From: Pseudomonadales bacterium
Lineage (GTDB): Bacteria > Pseudomonadota > Gammaproteobacteria > Pseudomonadales > Halieaceae
DNA length: 64,000 nt
Direction: 5' to 3'
Assembly (NCBI GenBank): GCA_024234735.1
Contig: JACKNV010000013.1
Location: forward strand, 1 to 64,000
Both the position numbers and the translations under genes were made by a program. This document shows positions 53,172 to 61,992 of this stretch, piece by piece; within the stretch, counting starts at the first letter, position 1; each line of letters begins with the position of its first letter. The notes below the pieces were generated by a model. That model ran no database searches, had not been told where the DNA came from, and was given only the letters and a program-made list of their open reading frames with translations.

Positions 53172-53251
53172 CGTGTCCAGCAAAGCGACCTGTTGGCGCG
53201 GCCCTGGCAAACGGCGCGTAACGATAACAATCATATTGGAGGCACCGGCCC

Positions 53252-54361
53252 ATGGCGTCACGCGAGTCGATCTGCCCGGTCACCATCTACGGGTCCAGCA
53301 TTTCCTATTTCACCGGCAAGCTGGAGACTTACTGCCGTATAAAAGGCATCCCCTACCGGCTCGAGGCGCTGACGGCGGGGCGCACCGCGCCGCTCGTCAG
53401 GGAGCACACCGGCTCCAGCCAGATGCCCGCCCTGCGACTGGCCGACGGGCGCTGGCTGAGTGACACCACGCCCATCATCCAGTGGTTCGAGCAGGCGTTT
53501 CCCGAGCCGGCGGTGATACCCTCTAACCCCCTGCAGCGCTTTTTCAGCCTGCTGCTGGAGGACTACGCCGACGAATGGCTGTGGCGGCCGGCCATGCATT
53601 TTCGCTGGTATTACCAGGCCGGGGCACGCTTCGCGGGCCACCACCTGGCCGAGGAGATCGGCGCCGACGTCGCCCTCCCCACGGCCCTGAAGCGCTGGAT
53701 GATCACCCGCCGCCAGCGCCGGGGCTATACCGCCGGGGACGGCATCACCCGCGACCAGGTGCCGGCCGTGGAGGCCATCTACCGGCGCATGCTGGAACAG
53801 CTGCAGGCCATCTTGCAGACGCGCCCTTTCCTGCTGGGAGAGCGGCCGAGCCTGGCGGATGTCGGCTTTTCCGGGCCCATCTTCCGCCATTTCGCCCTGG
53901 ACCCGGTGCCCGCGGGGATCATGCGCCGGGAGGCGCCCGCCGTGTGGGAGTGGTCGGCACGGCTGTGGAACTATCGCCTGGGCGATACCAGTGGCGAACT
54001 GCTGGCGGGCATTCCCGGGGACTGGGGACCCATCCTGGACGAGATTGGCGCCCACTACCTGCCCTACCTGTGCGCCAACAACGCGGCAGTGGCCGCCGGC
54101 CACAGGCGCTTCGACGCTGAAGTCGGCGGGGTCCGCTACCGGGGGGCGCGCTGGTCGCGCTACCGGGTGTGGTGCCTGCAGCAGTTGCGCGCCCATTTCA
54201 ACGCGCTGGGCGCCGACGACCAGCTGGCGGCCCGCGCCCTGCTGGAGCGGCACGGCTGCTGGGAACCCCTGTGGCGGCAGGCGGAACTGCCCATTGACGA
54301 TTCGGTCTGCGGGCGGCTACCGTTCCATGTCGACGCCAAGATGATCGATGTCTACGATTAG
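53252..54361 (+). CDS. Glutathione S-transferase-like protein with long C-terminal extension
   Basis: The 369-aa protein has a thioredoxin-like N-terminal GST domain (VTIYGSSISYFTGKLETYCR; IKGIPYRLEAL; SSQMPALRLADGRWLSDTTP; IIQWFEQAFPEPAVIP). The all-helical GST C-domain follows to about residue 215 (RPFLLGERPSLADVGFSGPI). A further 150 residues extend beyond the usual 200-230 aa. GGAGG precedes the start by about nine bases. The catalytic class is not clear. Confidence 0.85.
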   Translation: MASRESICPVTIYGSSISYFTGKLETYCRIKGIPYRLEALTAGRTAPLVREHTGSSQMPALRLADGRWLSDTTPIIQWFEQAFPEPAVIPSNPLQRFFSLLLEDYADEWLWRPAMHFRWYYQAGARFAGHHLAEEIGADVALPTALKRWMITRRQRRGYTAGDGITRDQVPAVEAIYRRMLEQLQAILQTRPFLLGERPSLADVGFSGPIFRHFALDPVPAGIMRREAPAVWEWSARLWNYRLGDTSGELLAGIPGDWGPILDEIGAHYLPYLCANNAAVAAGHRRFDAEVGGVRYRGARWSRYRVWCLQQLRAHFNALGADDQLAARALLERHGCWEPLWRQAELPIDDSVCGRLPFHVDAKMIDVYD

Positions 54362-54479
54362 CCGCCAGGGCATCGTCGCCCTGCTGGATGCGGGCTTGCC
54401 AATAGCGCCCGGTTGACGGCTATTCCGCGGCTACCTACTATCACCGCAATAACCACGCCCTGACTTCCGGGACCCCGGT

Positions 54480-54863
54480 ATGAATGCAGAAAAAGTTGTC
54501 TTCGCGTTTTTCATCCTGCTGGCACTGACCTTCAACTTCGGCTTTTTCCTGGGGGATATCGACAACCCCGAGCACCACCATGTGTACGAGCTGTACGCCG
54601 CCCTGGTGGTCAGCCTGATCGCCACGGTGATGAAGTTCGGTGATCGCACCCATATGGGAGCGGTGCTGCTCGCCACCAGCCTGGTGGCCGACCTGCAGCT
54701 TATCCTGGCGGCGGTGGTGTGGGCCGCCGCCGTGAACTTTACCGAAACCGGCATGGACCCGGAGATGATGGCCAGTATCGTGTCGCTGTCAGGGGGCGCC
54801 CTGGTGGCCAATTTCACCTCCGTGGTGCTGCTGATACTGGAGACCATGATGGTCCGCCACTGA
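54480..54863 (+). CDS. Small four-TM membrane protein (DUF6394-like)
   Basis: The 127-aa protein has four hydrophobic segments (about residues 6-26, 36-56, 60-87 and 103-124). The conserved-looking core is GDIDNPEHHHVYELYAALVV then SLIATVMKFGDRTHMGAVLL. It lies 18 bases upstream of the potassium-channel gene and is likely co-transcribed. The pairing suggests an accessory subunit, but I cannot show this from sequence. The DUF6394 label is from memory of the pattern and is tentative. Confidence 0.75.
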   Translation: MNAEKVVFAFFILLALTFNFGFFLGDIDNPEHHHVYELYAALVVSLIATVMKFGDRTHMGAVLLATSLVADLQLILAAVVWAAAVNFTETGMDPEMMASIVSLSGGALVANFTSVVLLILETMMVRH

Positions 54864-54881
54864 CCGGGCCAGGCAGCTCCC

Positions 54882-56597
54882 ATGGGACACGTCTTCTACC
54901 TGCTCCTGCGCCGGCTGCGCGCGCCCTTCCTCACCATCATCGTCATCTACTCCATCTCCACGCTGGGGTTTGTGCTGATACCCGGCGTGGACGACCAGGG
55001 CAACCCCTGGCACATGGACTTCTTCCACGCTTTCTACTTCGTCAGCTTCATGGGCTCCACCATCGGTTTCGGTGAAATCCCCTACCCCTTCACCGCGGCG
55101 CAGCGGGCCTGGACAATGGTCATGATCTACGCCACGGTGATCGGCTGGCTATACAGCATCGGCAAGATTCTGTCGCTGTTCCAGGACCCCAGCTTCAACC
55201 GGCTGATGCGGCGCACCACCTTTGCCCGCCGGGTGCGCCGTATCAGCGATCCCTTCTACCTGGTGTGCGGCTTCGGCTACACGGGCAAGCGCCTGGTGAG
55301 CCGCCTGGACGAGCAGGGCATACAACTGGTGGTGATCGATATCGACCCGCTGGCGATAGACGAGCTCGAGGCCCACAGTCTGGGGCTGGCGGTGCCCGGG
55401 CTGTGCGGCGACGCCGCCGATCCCGACACCCTGAACATTGCCGGGATACGCCGCAAGAACTGCATGGGCGTGATCGCCCTGACCAACGACGACCACACCA
55501 ACCTGGCGGTGTCGATCGACAGCAAGCTGGTAAACCCGGACCGCCTGGTCATCAGTCGCTCGCAGTCGGCGGCCAACACCGCCAACCTCGCCTCCTTCGG
55601 CACCGACTACATCATCGACCCCTTCGAAACCTTCGCCCAGCACTTGGTCAAGTCGATCAGGGAGCCCTACAAACACAACGTCAGCGACCTGGTAATCAAC
55701 CCCCACCACAAGGTGTGGGCCTCGCCCTACCAGGACACCAGCGGACGCTGGATCGTGTGCGGCTACGGCCGCTTCGGCCGCGCCCTGGACAAGATCTTCC
55801 GCCGCCACGAGATTCCCACCACCTTCATAGAGATCGACCCCACGCTGCGCGGCGCGCCCGAGGGCACCGTGCTGGGCATGGGCACGGAGGAGGAAACCCT
55901 GCGCCAGGCAAAAATCGAGAGCGCCACCGGGATCGTGGCCGGCACCCCGGACGACGCCGACAACCTGTCGATCATACTCACCGCCAGGCAGATCAGGCCC
56001 GACATCATCACCGTGGCGCGCCAGAACCTCTCCTCCAACAAACCAATGTTCCGCGCCGCGGCGGTCAACCTGATCATGGAGCCGGTGCGCATCATCGCCG
56101 ACGAGATATTTATCAGGATCAACACGCCCCTGCTGATGGACTTTCTCGAGTGCCTGCAGGCCAGGGACGAGCAGTGGGCCCGGGAGTTGCTGATACAGGT
56201 CGGCGAGGTGGTCGAGGACCAGCCGCTGGACGCCTGGTCCTTCGAGGTCGACGCCGTGCAATGCCCGGCCATCGTCGACTGCCTCGGCCGCGGCAAGGCC
56301 GTCATGCTCGATCACCTGTGCCGCGACCCCAGGAACCGGGAAAACCCACTGCCGGCCGTTGTCCTGCTGCTGAAGCGCGGCAGCACGCGGACCCTGCTGC
56401 CCGACCCGCACACTGAAATCCTGGCCGGCGATGAGATTCTGGTCTGCGGCAAACACAGGGCCGAGGGGTCGATGAAATGGATCACCGGCAACTACAACGT
56501 GCTGCGTTACATCCGCACGGGGGTAGAGGCGCCCGGGGGGCTAGTGTGGCAGTGGCTCTCGGCAAAACGCGAGAAGCCGCCCGCGGCCCGGCAGTAG
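54882..56597 (+). CDS. Ion channel with two TrkA/RCK domains (potassium-channel-like)
   Basis: The 571-aa protein has a two-TM pore module. The selectivity-filter position reads STIGFGE (Thr60-Gly64) in place of the usual TVGYGD. Two NAD-binding RCK (TrkA_N) domains follow (VCGFGYTGKRLVSRL near residue 126; VCGYGRFGRALDKIF near 290). TrkA_C-like regions end the protein. Tandem RCK domains in one chain are known in some channels. The TIGFG filter may alter ion choice. It follows a small membrane protein by 18 bases. Confidence 0.9.
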   Translation: MGHVFYLLLRRLRAPFLTIIVIYSISTLGFVLIPGVDDQGNPWHMDFFHAFYFVSFMGSTIGFGEIPYPFTAAQRAWTMVMIYATVIGWLYSIGKILSLFQDPSFNRLMRRTTFARRVRRISDPFYLVCGFGYTGKRLVSRLDEQGIQLVVIDIDPLAIDELEAHSLGLAVPGLCGDAADPDTLNIAGIRRKNCMGVIALTNDDHTNLAVSIDSKLVNPDRLVISRSQSAANTANLASFGTDYIIDPFETFAQHLVKSIREPYKHNVSDLVINPHHKVWASPYQDTSGRWIVCGYGRFGRALDKIFRRHEIPTTFIEIDPTLRGAPEGTVLGMGTEEETLRQAKIESATGIVAGTPDDADNLSIILTARQIRPDIITVARQNLSSNKPMFRAAAVNLIMEPVRIIADEIFIRINTPLLMDFLECLQARDEQWARELLIQVGEVVEDQPLDAWSFEVDAVQCPAIVDCLGRGKAVMLDHLCRDPRNRENPLPAVVLLLKRGSTRTLLPDPHTEILAGDEILVCGKHRAEGSMKWITGNYNVLRYIRTGVEAPGGLVWQWLSAKREKPPAARQ

Positions 56598-56637
56598 ACC
56601 CAATTGTCGCCTTGGCGGCATTCTTGTCCGGTTGTGT

Positions 56638-56680
56638 GCGCTATGGTTAGCGCAATGCCGGCTCCCGAGAGCGAGCCGGC
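56638..56680 (+). promoter_or_regulatory. Tandem hairpins in the dehydratase leader
   Basis: Two perfect stems lie back to back. GCGCTA-TGGT-TAGCGC occupies 56638-56653. GCCGGCTC/GAGCCGGC (8-base loop) occupies 56657-56680. They end 26 bases before the dehydratase ATG. They could end the channel transcript or form a leader control structure. There is no T-tract. Confidence 0.5.
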
Positions 56681-56706
56681 GGCCCGGCAACGCAGGAGTC
56701 TTTACC

Positions 56707-58353
56707 ATGTCAAAGAAAAACAGCGACGTCATATCCTCCAGCCCCAACAGACTGGTCAACGCCTTTCGCGGCGGCCTCATGAAAGGCGCCGGCTACGACA
56801 CCGGCAACCTGGCGAAACGCCCCCTGATCGCCATCGCCAACTCCCATACCGAGATGACCGCCGGCCACAACCACCTGGACAGGCTGGCGGACAAAGTCAA
56901 AGAGGGCATCCTGGTCGAGGGCGGGGAGTACGCGGAGTTCAACGTGCCGGCGCCCTGTGACGGTATCGCCATGGCCCACGACGGCATGCGCTACGTGCTG
57001 GCCCAGCGCGACCTGATCGCCGACATGGTCGAGACCCACGTGCGCTCCCAGGCATTCGACGCGGTGGTATTCATCGCCGGCTGCGACAAGATCAACCCCG
57101 GCATGATGATGGCCATGGGGCGCCTGGACCTGCCCAGCATCTACCTCTCCGGCGGGCCCGGACAGATGAATATCCGCAATACGCCGAAGTTTGCCGACAA
57201 TATAGACCACAGCGCCTACGGCGGCGATCCCGCCGCCACCGCCGAAACCTTCAACTGCAGCACCTGCGGCGCCTGCGAGATCATGGGCACCGCCAATACC
57301 TTCCAGTGCCTGGCCGAGGTGCTGGGTATCTGCCTGCCCGGCAGCGCCAACATCCCCGGCTGGCACTCGGACAAGCTGAAGGCCGCCCGGGCCACCGGCC
57401 GGCGCGTGGTGCAGCTGTTCCACGAGGGCCTGAACGCGCGCCAACTGCTCACCCAGACAGCGATGGAAAACGCCGCCCGGATGCTGATGGCCATCGGCGG
57501 CTCCACCAACGGCACTCTGCACCTGCCCGCCATCGCCCACTCCGCCGGCTGCACCCTGACCCTGGATCATTTCCAACGGGCCAGTGCCGAGGTGCCCACC
57601 CTGCTGGCCGTCAGCCCCAATGGCCCCTGGGGCATCCAGGATATCTGGGCCGCCGGTGGCATGCCGGCGGTGCTGCAGGTGATGCAGAAAGACATCGACA
57701 CTGCCACCCGCTCGGTGGGCGGCGGCACCCTGCAGGACGTTATCGATAATGCCGCGGTGCTCAATCCCAAGGTCATCCCGCCGCGGGACAAGCCGCATCG
57801 CCCCACTGGCGGCATCGCCGTGCTGCGCGGCAACCTGGCGCCGGACGGCGCCGTGGTCAAGCAGGCCGGGGTCAGCGAACACATGTTGCAGTGCCGGGGG
57901 GCGGCCGTATGCTTCGACTCGGAGGACGAGGCACTGGCAGGCGTCGAGCAGGGCAAGGTCCGGGACGGGGACATCATCATTCTGCGCTACCAGGGCCCCA
58001 AGGGCGGACCGGGCATGCCGGAGATGCTGGGCGTCACCCTGGCCCTGAAAGTGGCCGGCCTGGCAAATGCCGCGCTGGTTACCGACGGCCGCTTTTCCGG
58101 CGCCACCAGCGGCCCCTGCGTCGGTCATGTCTGCCCCGAGGCCTCCGACGGCGGCCTGATCGCTTTGATCGAGGACGGCGACCAGATCGAGATCGACATC
58201 CTCGAGGGCCGCCTTCATGCCGAGCTGGCAGAGGATGAAATCGCCCGCCGCAGGGCTGCCTGGCAGCCCGTCGTCAAGGAGGTGGGCTACGGCTACATGG
58301 ACCGCTACCGCCGGCACGTGCGCTCCGCCAGCGAGGGTGCCATCCTCGACTGA
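56707..58353 (+). CDS. IlvD/Edd family dehydratase
   Basis: I start at the ATG at 56707, preceded by GCAGGAG. The 548-aa protein shows the dihydroxyacid/sugar-acid dehydratase signatures: NSHTEMTAGHNHLDRLADKV; PCDGIAMAHDGMRYVL; GCDKINPGMMMAMGRLDLPS; CSTCGACEIMGTANTFQCLA; DGRFSGATSGPCVGHVCPEA. The cysteines ligate an Fe-S cluster. It removes water from 2,3-dihydroxy acids. Housekeeping IlvD and sugar-acid dehydratases are hard to tell apart here. The GntP transporter gene just downstream favours a sugar-acid substrate, but this is inference. Confidence 0.9.
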   Translation: MSKKNSDVISSSPNRLVNAFRGGLMKGAGYDTGNLAKRPLIAIANSHTEMTAGHNHLDRLADKVKEGILVEGGEYAEFNVPAPCDGIAMAHDGMRYVLAQRDLIADMVETHVRSQAFDAVVFIAGCDKINPGMMMAMGRLDLPSIYLSGGPGQMNIRNTPKFADNIDHSAYGGDPAATAETFNCSTCGACEIMGTANTFQCLAEVLGICLPGSANIPGWHSDKLKAARATGRRVVQLFHEGLNARQLLTQTAMENAARMLMAIGGSTNGTLHLPAIAHSAGCTLTLDHFQRASAEVPTLLAVSPNGPWGIQDIWAAGGMPAVLQVMQKDIDTATRSVGGGTLQDVIDNAAVLNPKVIPPRDKPHRPTGGIAVLRGNLAPDGAVVKQAGVSEHMLQCRGAAVCFDSEDEALAGVEQGKVRDGDIIILRYQGPKGGPGMPEMLGVTLALKVAGLANAALVTDGRFSGATSGPCVGHVCPEASDGGLIALIEDGDQIEIDILEGRLHAELAEDEIARRRAAWQPVVKEVGYGYMDRYRRHVRSASEGAILD

Positions 58354-58406
58354 GGCCGTCCGCGAGAAGGCCGCGCCCCTGGCGGACCGCGGCCTCTCCG
58401 CCAGGG
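58352..58406 (+). promoter_or_regulatory. Mutually exclusive hairpins between the dehydratase and GntP genes
   Basis: Stem 1 pairs 58352-58363 (GAGGCCG, TCCGC) with 58382-58386 and 58390-58396 (GCGGA, CGGCCTC). Stem 2 is a perfect 10-bp hairpin, CCCTGGCGGA (58377-58386) with TCCGCCAGGG (58397-58406). Both use 58382-58386, so only one can form at a time. The stem 1 arm starts inside the dehydratase stop codon. Confidence 0.5.
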
Positions 58407-58453
58407 TCAGACTTGTACAATAACGCCCAATTTCTCCCGAGGATCGACAACCA

Positions 58454-59827
58454 ATGGACTACTTCGGCCTGCTCACCAGCGTGGTACTGCTTATCTGGCT
58501 TGCCATGCGCGGCGTCGATATCGTTTTCGCCGCCCTGTTGTGTTCGCTGCTGGTCATCGTTACCAACGGCCTGCCGCTGGCCCTGGGTATGACCGAATAT
58601 TTCTCGTTCGGACCCCTGGGGGCCTTCACCTTCGCCGGCAAATTCTTGTTGCTGTTCGTGGCGGGGGCGGTATTCGGCCGGGTGATGGGCGACAGCCACG
58701 CCGCCACCAGCATCGCCCTGGCCCTGGTGCGCAGGCTGGGCGCACACCGGGCGCTGTGGATCACCGTCATTGCCTGCGCCCTGTTGACCTACGGGGGGGT
58801 GGTGGTGTTCGTGGTGATCTTCGCCATGTATCCGCTGGGGCTGCGCCTGCTGCGCGAGGCGGATATTCCCAAGCGCCTGTTCTGCGCGGCACTTGCCCTG
58901 GGGGCCGGCACCTTCACCCTGTCCGCGCTGCCGGGCACGCCCTCCATCCAGAACGTCATCTCCGCGGTCGCCCTGGGCACCGACCTGTTCGCCGGCGGCT
59001 GGCTGGGGCTGGTCGGCGGCGCCATCATGTTCGGCGCCGGCATGTGGTACCTGGAGCACCAGCGGGTAGTGGCGGCCGAGCGCGGCGAGCATTTCGTCCC
59101 CGGCCCCCGCGACCGGGTCTGTGACGATCCGCTCAAGGAGGCCCACCCGCCCTGGCAGCTGGCCGTGTTGCCGCTGGTCCTGGTGCTGGCAACCATCATC
59201 CTGCCACGGCTGGCCACCCTGGTGGCCGGCGAGGCCGCGCTGGCCTCCGGCAACCGCTTTCTCGAACTGATGCGGTTCGCCATCGCCCAGCCCATCGTCT
59301 GGCCCAGTCTCGCGCTGTTTGGCGGGAGCCTGCTCGCCCTGCTGCTGTTTCCCCTGGTTCGCCGCGAGCCGCTGGTGGTGATGGGCGCCGGCGCGCAGGA
59401 CGCCATCATGCCGCTGGTCAACACGGCCGCGGTGATCGGCTTCGGTGGCGTGGTGACCCACACCGCCGGGTTCGAGAGCTTTACCCGCCTGATGTTGGAT
59501 TCGAGCCTGCCGCCGCTGCTGTCGATGTTTACCTCGGTCAGCCTGGTCTCGGCGATAACAGGGTCCGCCTCCGGTGGCCTGCAAATCTTCATGCAGACCA
59601 TGGCGCCAGCCTATCTGGAAATGGGTATCGAGCCGGGCGCGCTGCACCGCATCGCCACCATGGCCAGCGGCGGTTTCGATTCCCTGCCCCACTGCGGGGC
59701 GGTGGTGGCCATGCTGACCATCACCGGGCTCACCCACAGGCAGGCCTACCGGGATGTCGGCATCATCACCGTGGTCATCCCCGTGCTGGCCACCCTGGTG
59801 GTGATGGGCCTGGCGGCCCTGGGCTGA
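58454..59827 (+). CDS. GntP family permease
   Basis: The 457-aa protein has about 12 hydrophobic segments and GntP (gluconate:H+ symporter-like) motifs (GKFLLLFVAGAVFGRVMGDS; TYGGVVVFVVIFAMYPLGLR; LPGTPSIQNVISAVALGTDL; ITGSASGGLQIFM). It imports organic acids such as gluconate, other sugar acids or citrate-like compounds. It lies 100 bases downstream of an IlvD/Edd dehydratase gene, with possible attenuator hairpins between them. Confidence 0.92.
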   Translation: MDYFGLLTSVVLLIWLAMRGVDIVFAALLCSLLVIVTNGLPLALGMTEYFSFGPLGAFTFAGKFLLLFVAGAVFGRVMGDSHAATSIALALVRRLGAHRALWITVIACALLTYGGVVVFVVIFAMYPLGLRLLREADIPKRLFCAALALGAGTFTLSALPGTPSIQNVISAVALGTDLFAGGWLGLVGGAIMFGAGMWYLEHQRVVAAERGEHFVPGPRDRVCDDPLKEAHPPWQLAVLPLVLVLATIILPRLATLVAGEAALASGNRFLELMRFAIAQPIVWPSLALFGGSLLALLLFPLVRREPLVVMGAGAQDAIMPLVNTAAVIGFGGVVTHTAGFESFTRLMLDSSLPPLLSMFTSVSLVSAITGSASGGLQIFMQTMAPAYLEMGIEPGALHRIATMASGGFDSLPHCGAVVAMLTITGLTHRQAYRDVGIITVVIPVLATLVVMGLAALG

Positions 59828-59843
59828 ACCTCGCCAGTGCCCT

Positions 59844-60875
59844 CTACAGGGCGCCCCGCTGGCGCGCCATGTCCAGCGCCAGGTCCTCGATCATGTCCTC
59901 CTGGCCGCCCACGGTGCGCCGGCGGCCCAGTTCCACCAGGATATCGCGGGACGACAACCCGTATTTCTGCGCGCTGCGCTTGGCGAACAACAGGAAGGAC
60001 GAATACACCCCGGCATAGCCCAGGGTCAGTGCATCGCGGTCGACGCGCACCATGTGATCCATCATCGGCACGATCTTGTCCTCGGCGATGTCCATGGCCT
60101 TGAACAGGTCTACCCCCGTCTCCACCCCCATGCGCTCGCATACGGCAATGAACACTTCCAGGGGGGTGTTGCCCGCGCCCGCGCCCAGTCCGGCCAGCGA
60201 GCCGTCGATGCGATTGGCCCCCGCCTCCACCGCCGCCAGGGAATTGGCGATGCCCATCGCCAGGTTGTGGTGGCCGTGGAAGCCGAGCTCCGTCTCGGGC
60301 TTCAACTCGGCCCGGGCCAGCGCCACCCGCGCGGTGACATCGTCCGGCAGCATGTAGCCGGCCGAGTCGGTGATGTACACGCAGTTGGCGCCATAGCCCT
60401 CCATCAGCTTGAGCTGTGCCAGCAGCTCCTCCGGCTCGATCATGTGGGCCATCATCAGGAAGCCCACCCGGTCCAGGCCGTCTATCTTCGACGCCATGGT
60501 CAGGTGCTGCTCGGAGACGTCGGCTTCGGTGCAGTGGGTCGCCACCCGTATGGTGGAGATACCGCAGTCCACCGCCATCTTCAGGTGATCAACGGTGCCG
60601 ATACCCGGCAGCAGCAGCGCCGACACCTTGGTGTTCTTCATCTCCTTGCACACCGCGGTGAGGTACTCCTCGTCCGAGGCGGCGGGGAAGCCGTAATTCA
60701 CGCTGGCCCCGCCCAGGCCGTCGCCGTGGGTGACCTCGATCAGCGGAATGCCCGCCTCGTCCATGGCCTTGGCAATATCGACCATCTGCTCGACGGTGAT
60801 CTGGTGCCGCTTGGGGTGCATGCCGTCGCGCAGGCACATGTCGTGAACGGTGATTTTCTTGCCTTTCAGATCCAT
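59844..60875 (-). CDS. mhpE: 4-hydroxy-2-oxovalerate aldolase
   Basis: The 343-aa protein is the DmpG/MhpE aldolase, last step of meta-cleavage. It splits 4-hydroxy-2-oxovalerate into pyruvate and acetaldehyde. Visible are the metal/catalytic start VHDMCLRDGMHPKRHQI (Arg16-Asp17), EVTHGDGLGGASVNYG, ITDSAGYMLPDDV and the metal His pair in GFHGHHNLAMG. It forms a channelling complex with the aldehyde dehydrogenase encoded just upstream. It is the last gene of the leftward three-gene set. Confidence 0.95.
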   Translation of the reverse strand: MDLKGKKITVHDMCLRDGMHPKRHQITVEQMVDIAKAMDEAGIPLIEVTHGDGLGGASVNYGFPAASDEEYLTAVCKEMKNTKVSALLLPGIGTVDHLKMAVDCGISTIRVATHCTEADVSEQHLTMASKIDGLDRVGFLMMAHMIEPEELLAQLKLMEGYGANCVYITDSAGYMLPDDVTARVALARAELKPETELGFHGHHNLAMGIANSLAAVEAGANRIDGSLAGLGAGAGNTPLEVFIAVCERMGVETGVDLFKAMDIAEDKIVPMMDHMVRVDRDALTLGYAGVYSSFLLFAKRSAQKYGLSSRDILVELGRRRTVGGQEDMIEDLALDMARQRGAL

Positions 60876-60964
60876 TTTTCAAATCTCCACTCGATGGGGA
60901 CGCGTCGAATGACACCGGCGCCACATAAATTGCTATCTAGCACTGACGCCGTTAGTCATAAGCA

Positions 60965-61873
60965 CTAGGCAGCAACCGGCGTAAAATTGCCCGCCAGGAT
61001 CTCCTGCGCGTACATCTCCGCGGTGCGCAAGCCCGCCGCCGTCATGATATCCAGGTTGCCGGCGTACTTGGGCAGGAAATCACCCAGCCCCTCCACCTCC
61101 ATGTATATCGACACCCGCTTGCCGTCGAACACCGGGCCATTTTTCAGAATATAGCCCGGGACATACTGCTGTACTTCGGCGATCATATCCTGCACCGACC
61201 GGGTGATCGCCGCCTGGTCAGGTTCGTCCACCGTCAGGCAGTGTACCGTGTCGCGCATGATCAGCGGCGGCTCGGCAGGGTTGATGATGATGATCGCCTT
61301 GCCGCGCTGGGCGCCGCCCACTTTCTCTATGCCGCTGGCGGTGGTGCGGGTGAATTCATCGATGTTCTTGCGGGTGCCGGGGCCCGCGGAACGGCTGCTC
61401 ACGGTGGCCACGATCTCCCCGTAGGACACCGCCTGCACCCGGCTCACCGCCGCCACCAGCGGTATGGTCGCCTGGCCGCCGCAGGTCACCATGTTGACGT
61501 TCATCGCCCTGGCCGCCACCGCATCCGCGAGGTTGACCGGCGGCACACAGAAGGGGCCGATGGCCGCCGGGGTGAGGTCGATCATCACCGCGCCCCTGGC
61601 GTTGACCTCGCGGCTGTTGGCTGCGTGCACGTAGGCGGAGGTGGCGTCGAAGCAGATCTGCACGCCGTCCTCCTGCATGCTGGGGAGCATGCCGGCCACG
61701 CCCTCGGCGGTGGTTTTCAGGCCCAGCTCTCTTGCCCGTGCCAGGCCGGGGGAGTCGGGCTCGACGCCCACCATCCACACCGGTTCGATGACCTCGCTGC
61801 GCAGGGCCTTCATCAGCAGGTCGGTGCCGATGTTGCCGGGGCCGATGATGGCTGCCTTGATTTTCTTGCTCAT
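60965..61873 (-). CDS. mhpF: Acetaldehyde dehydrogenase (acetylating)
   Basis: I start at the ATG at 61871-61873; the frame extends upstream but the enzyme begins here. The 302-aa protein has the NAD motif IIGPGNIGTDLLMKAL (residues 9-24) and the catalytic Cys131 in MVTCGGQATIP, typical of DmpF/MhpF. It converts acetaldehyde to acetyl-CoA, using product passed from the aldolase. It lies between the hydratase (upstream) and the aldolase (downstream), the usual order. Confidence 0.95.
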   Translation of the reverse strand: MSKKIKAAIIGPGNIGTDLLMKALRSEVIEPVWMVGVEPDSPGLARARELGLKTTAEGVAGMLPSMQEDGVQICFDATSAYVHAANSREVNARGAVMIDLTPAAIGPFCVPPVNLADAVAARAMNVNMVTCGGQATIPLVAAVSRVQAVSYGEIVATVSSRSAGPGTRKNIDEFTRTTASGIEKVGGAQRGKAIIIINPAEPPLIMRDTVHCLTVDEPDQAAITRSVQDMIAEVQQYVPGYILKNGPVFDGKRVSIYMEVEGLGDFLPKYAGNLDIMTAAGLRTAEMYAQEILAGNFTPVAA

Positions 61874-61992
61874 ATCTTCTCTCTGTCTACCTGGTAATTT
61901 CTGTGCCACTCCCGCCCGGATCGCGCACTCACAAAATACCGTCTGTTGCTGTCGCAAGCCTTGTTCCGCTTACCGGCAAAGCACCGTGCTGC

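Noticed and set aside
53219..53240. Fur-box-like sequence (AACGATAACAATCATATT) upstream of the GST-like gene
   Set aside because: It needs a one-base insertion to fit the Fur consensus, and the downstream gene has no link to iron.
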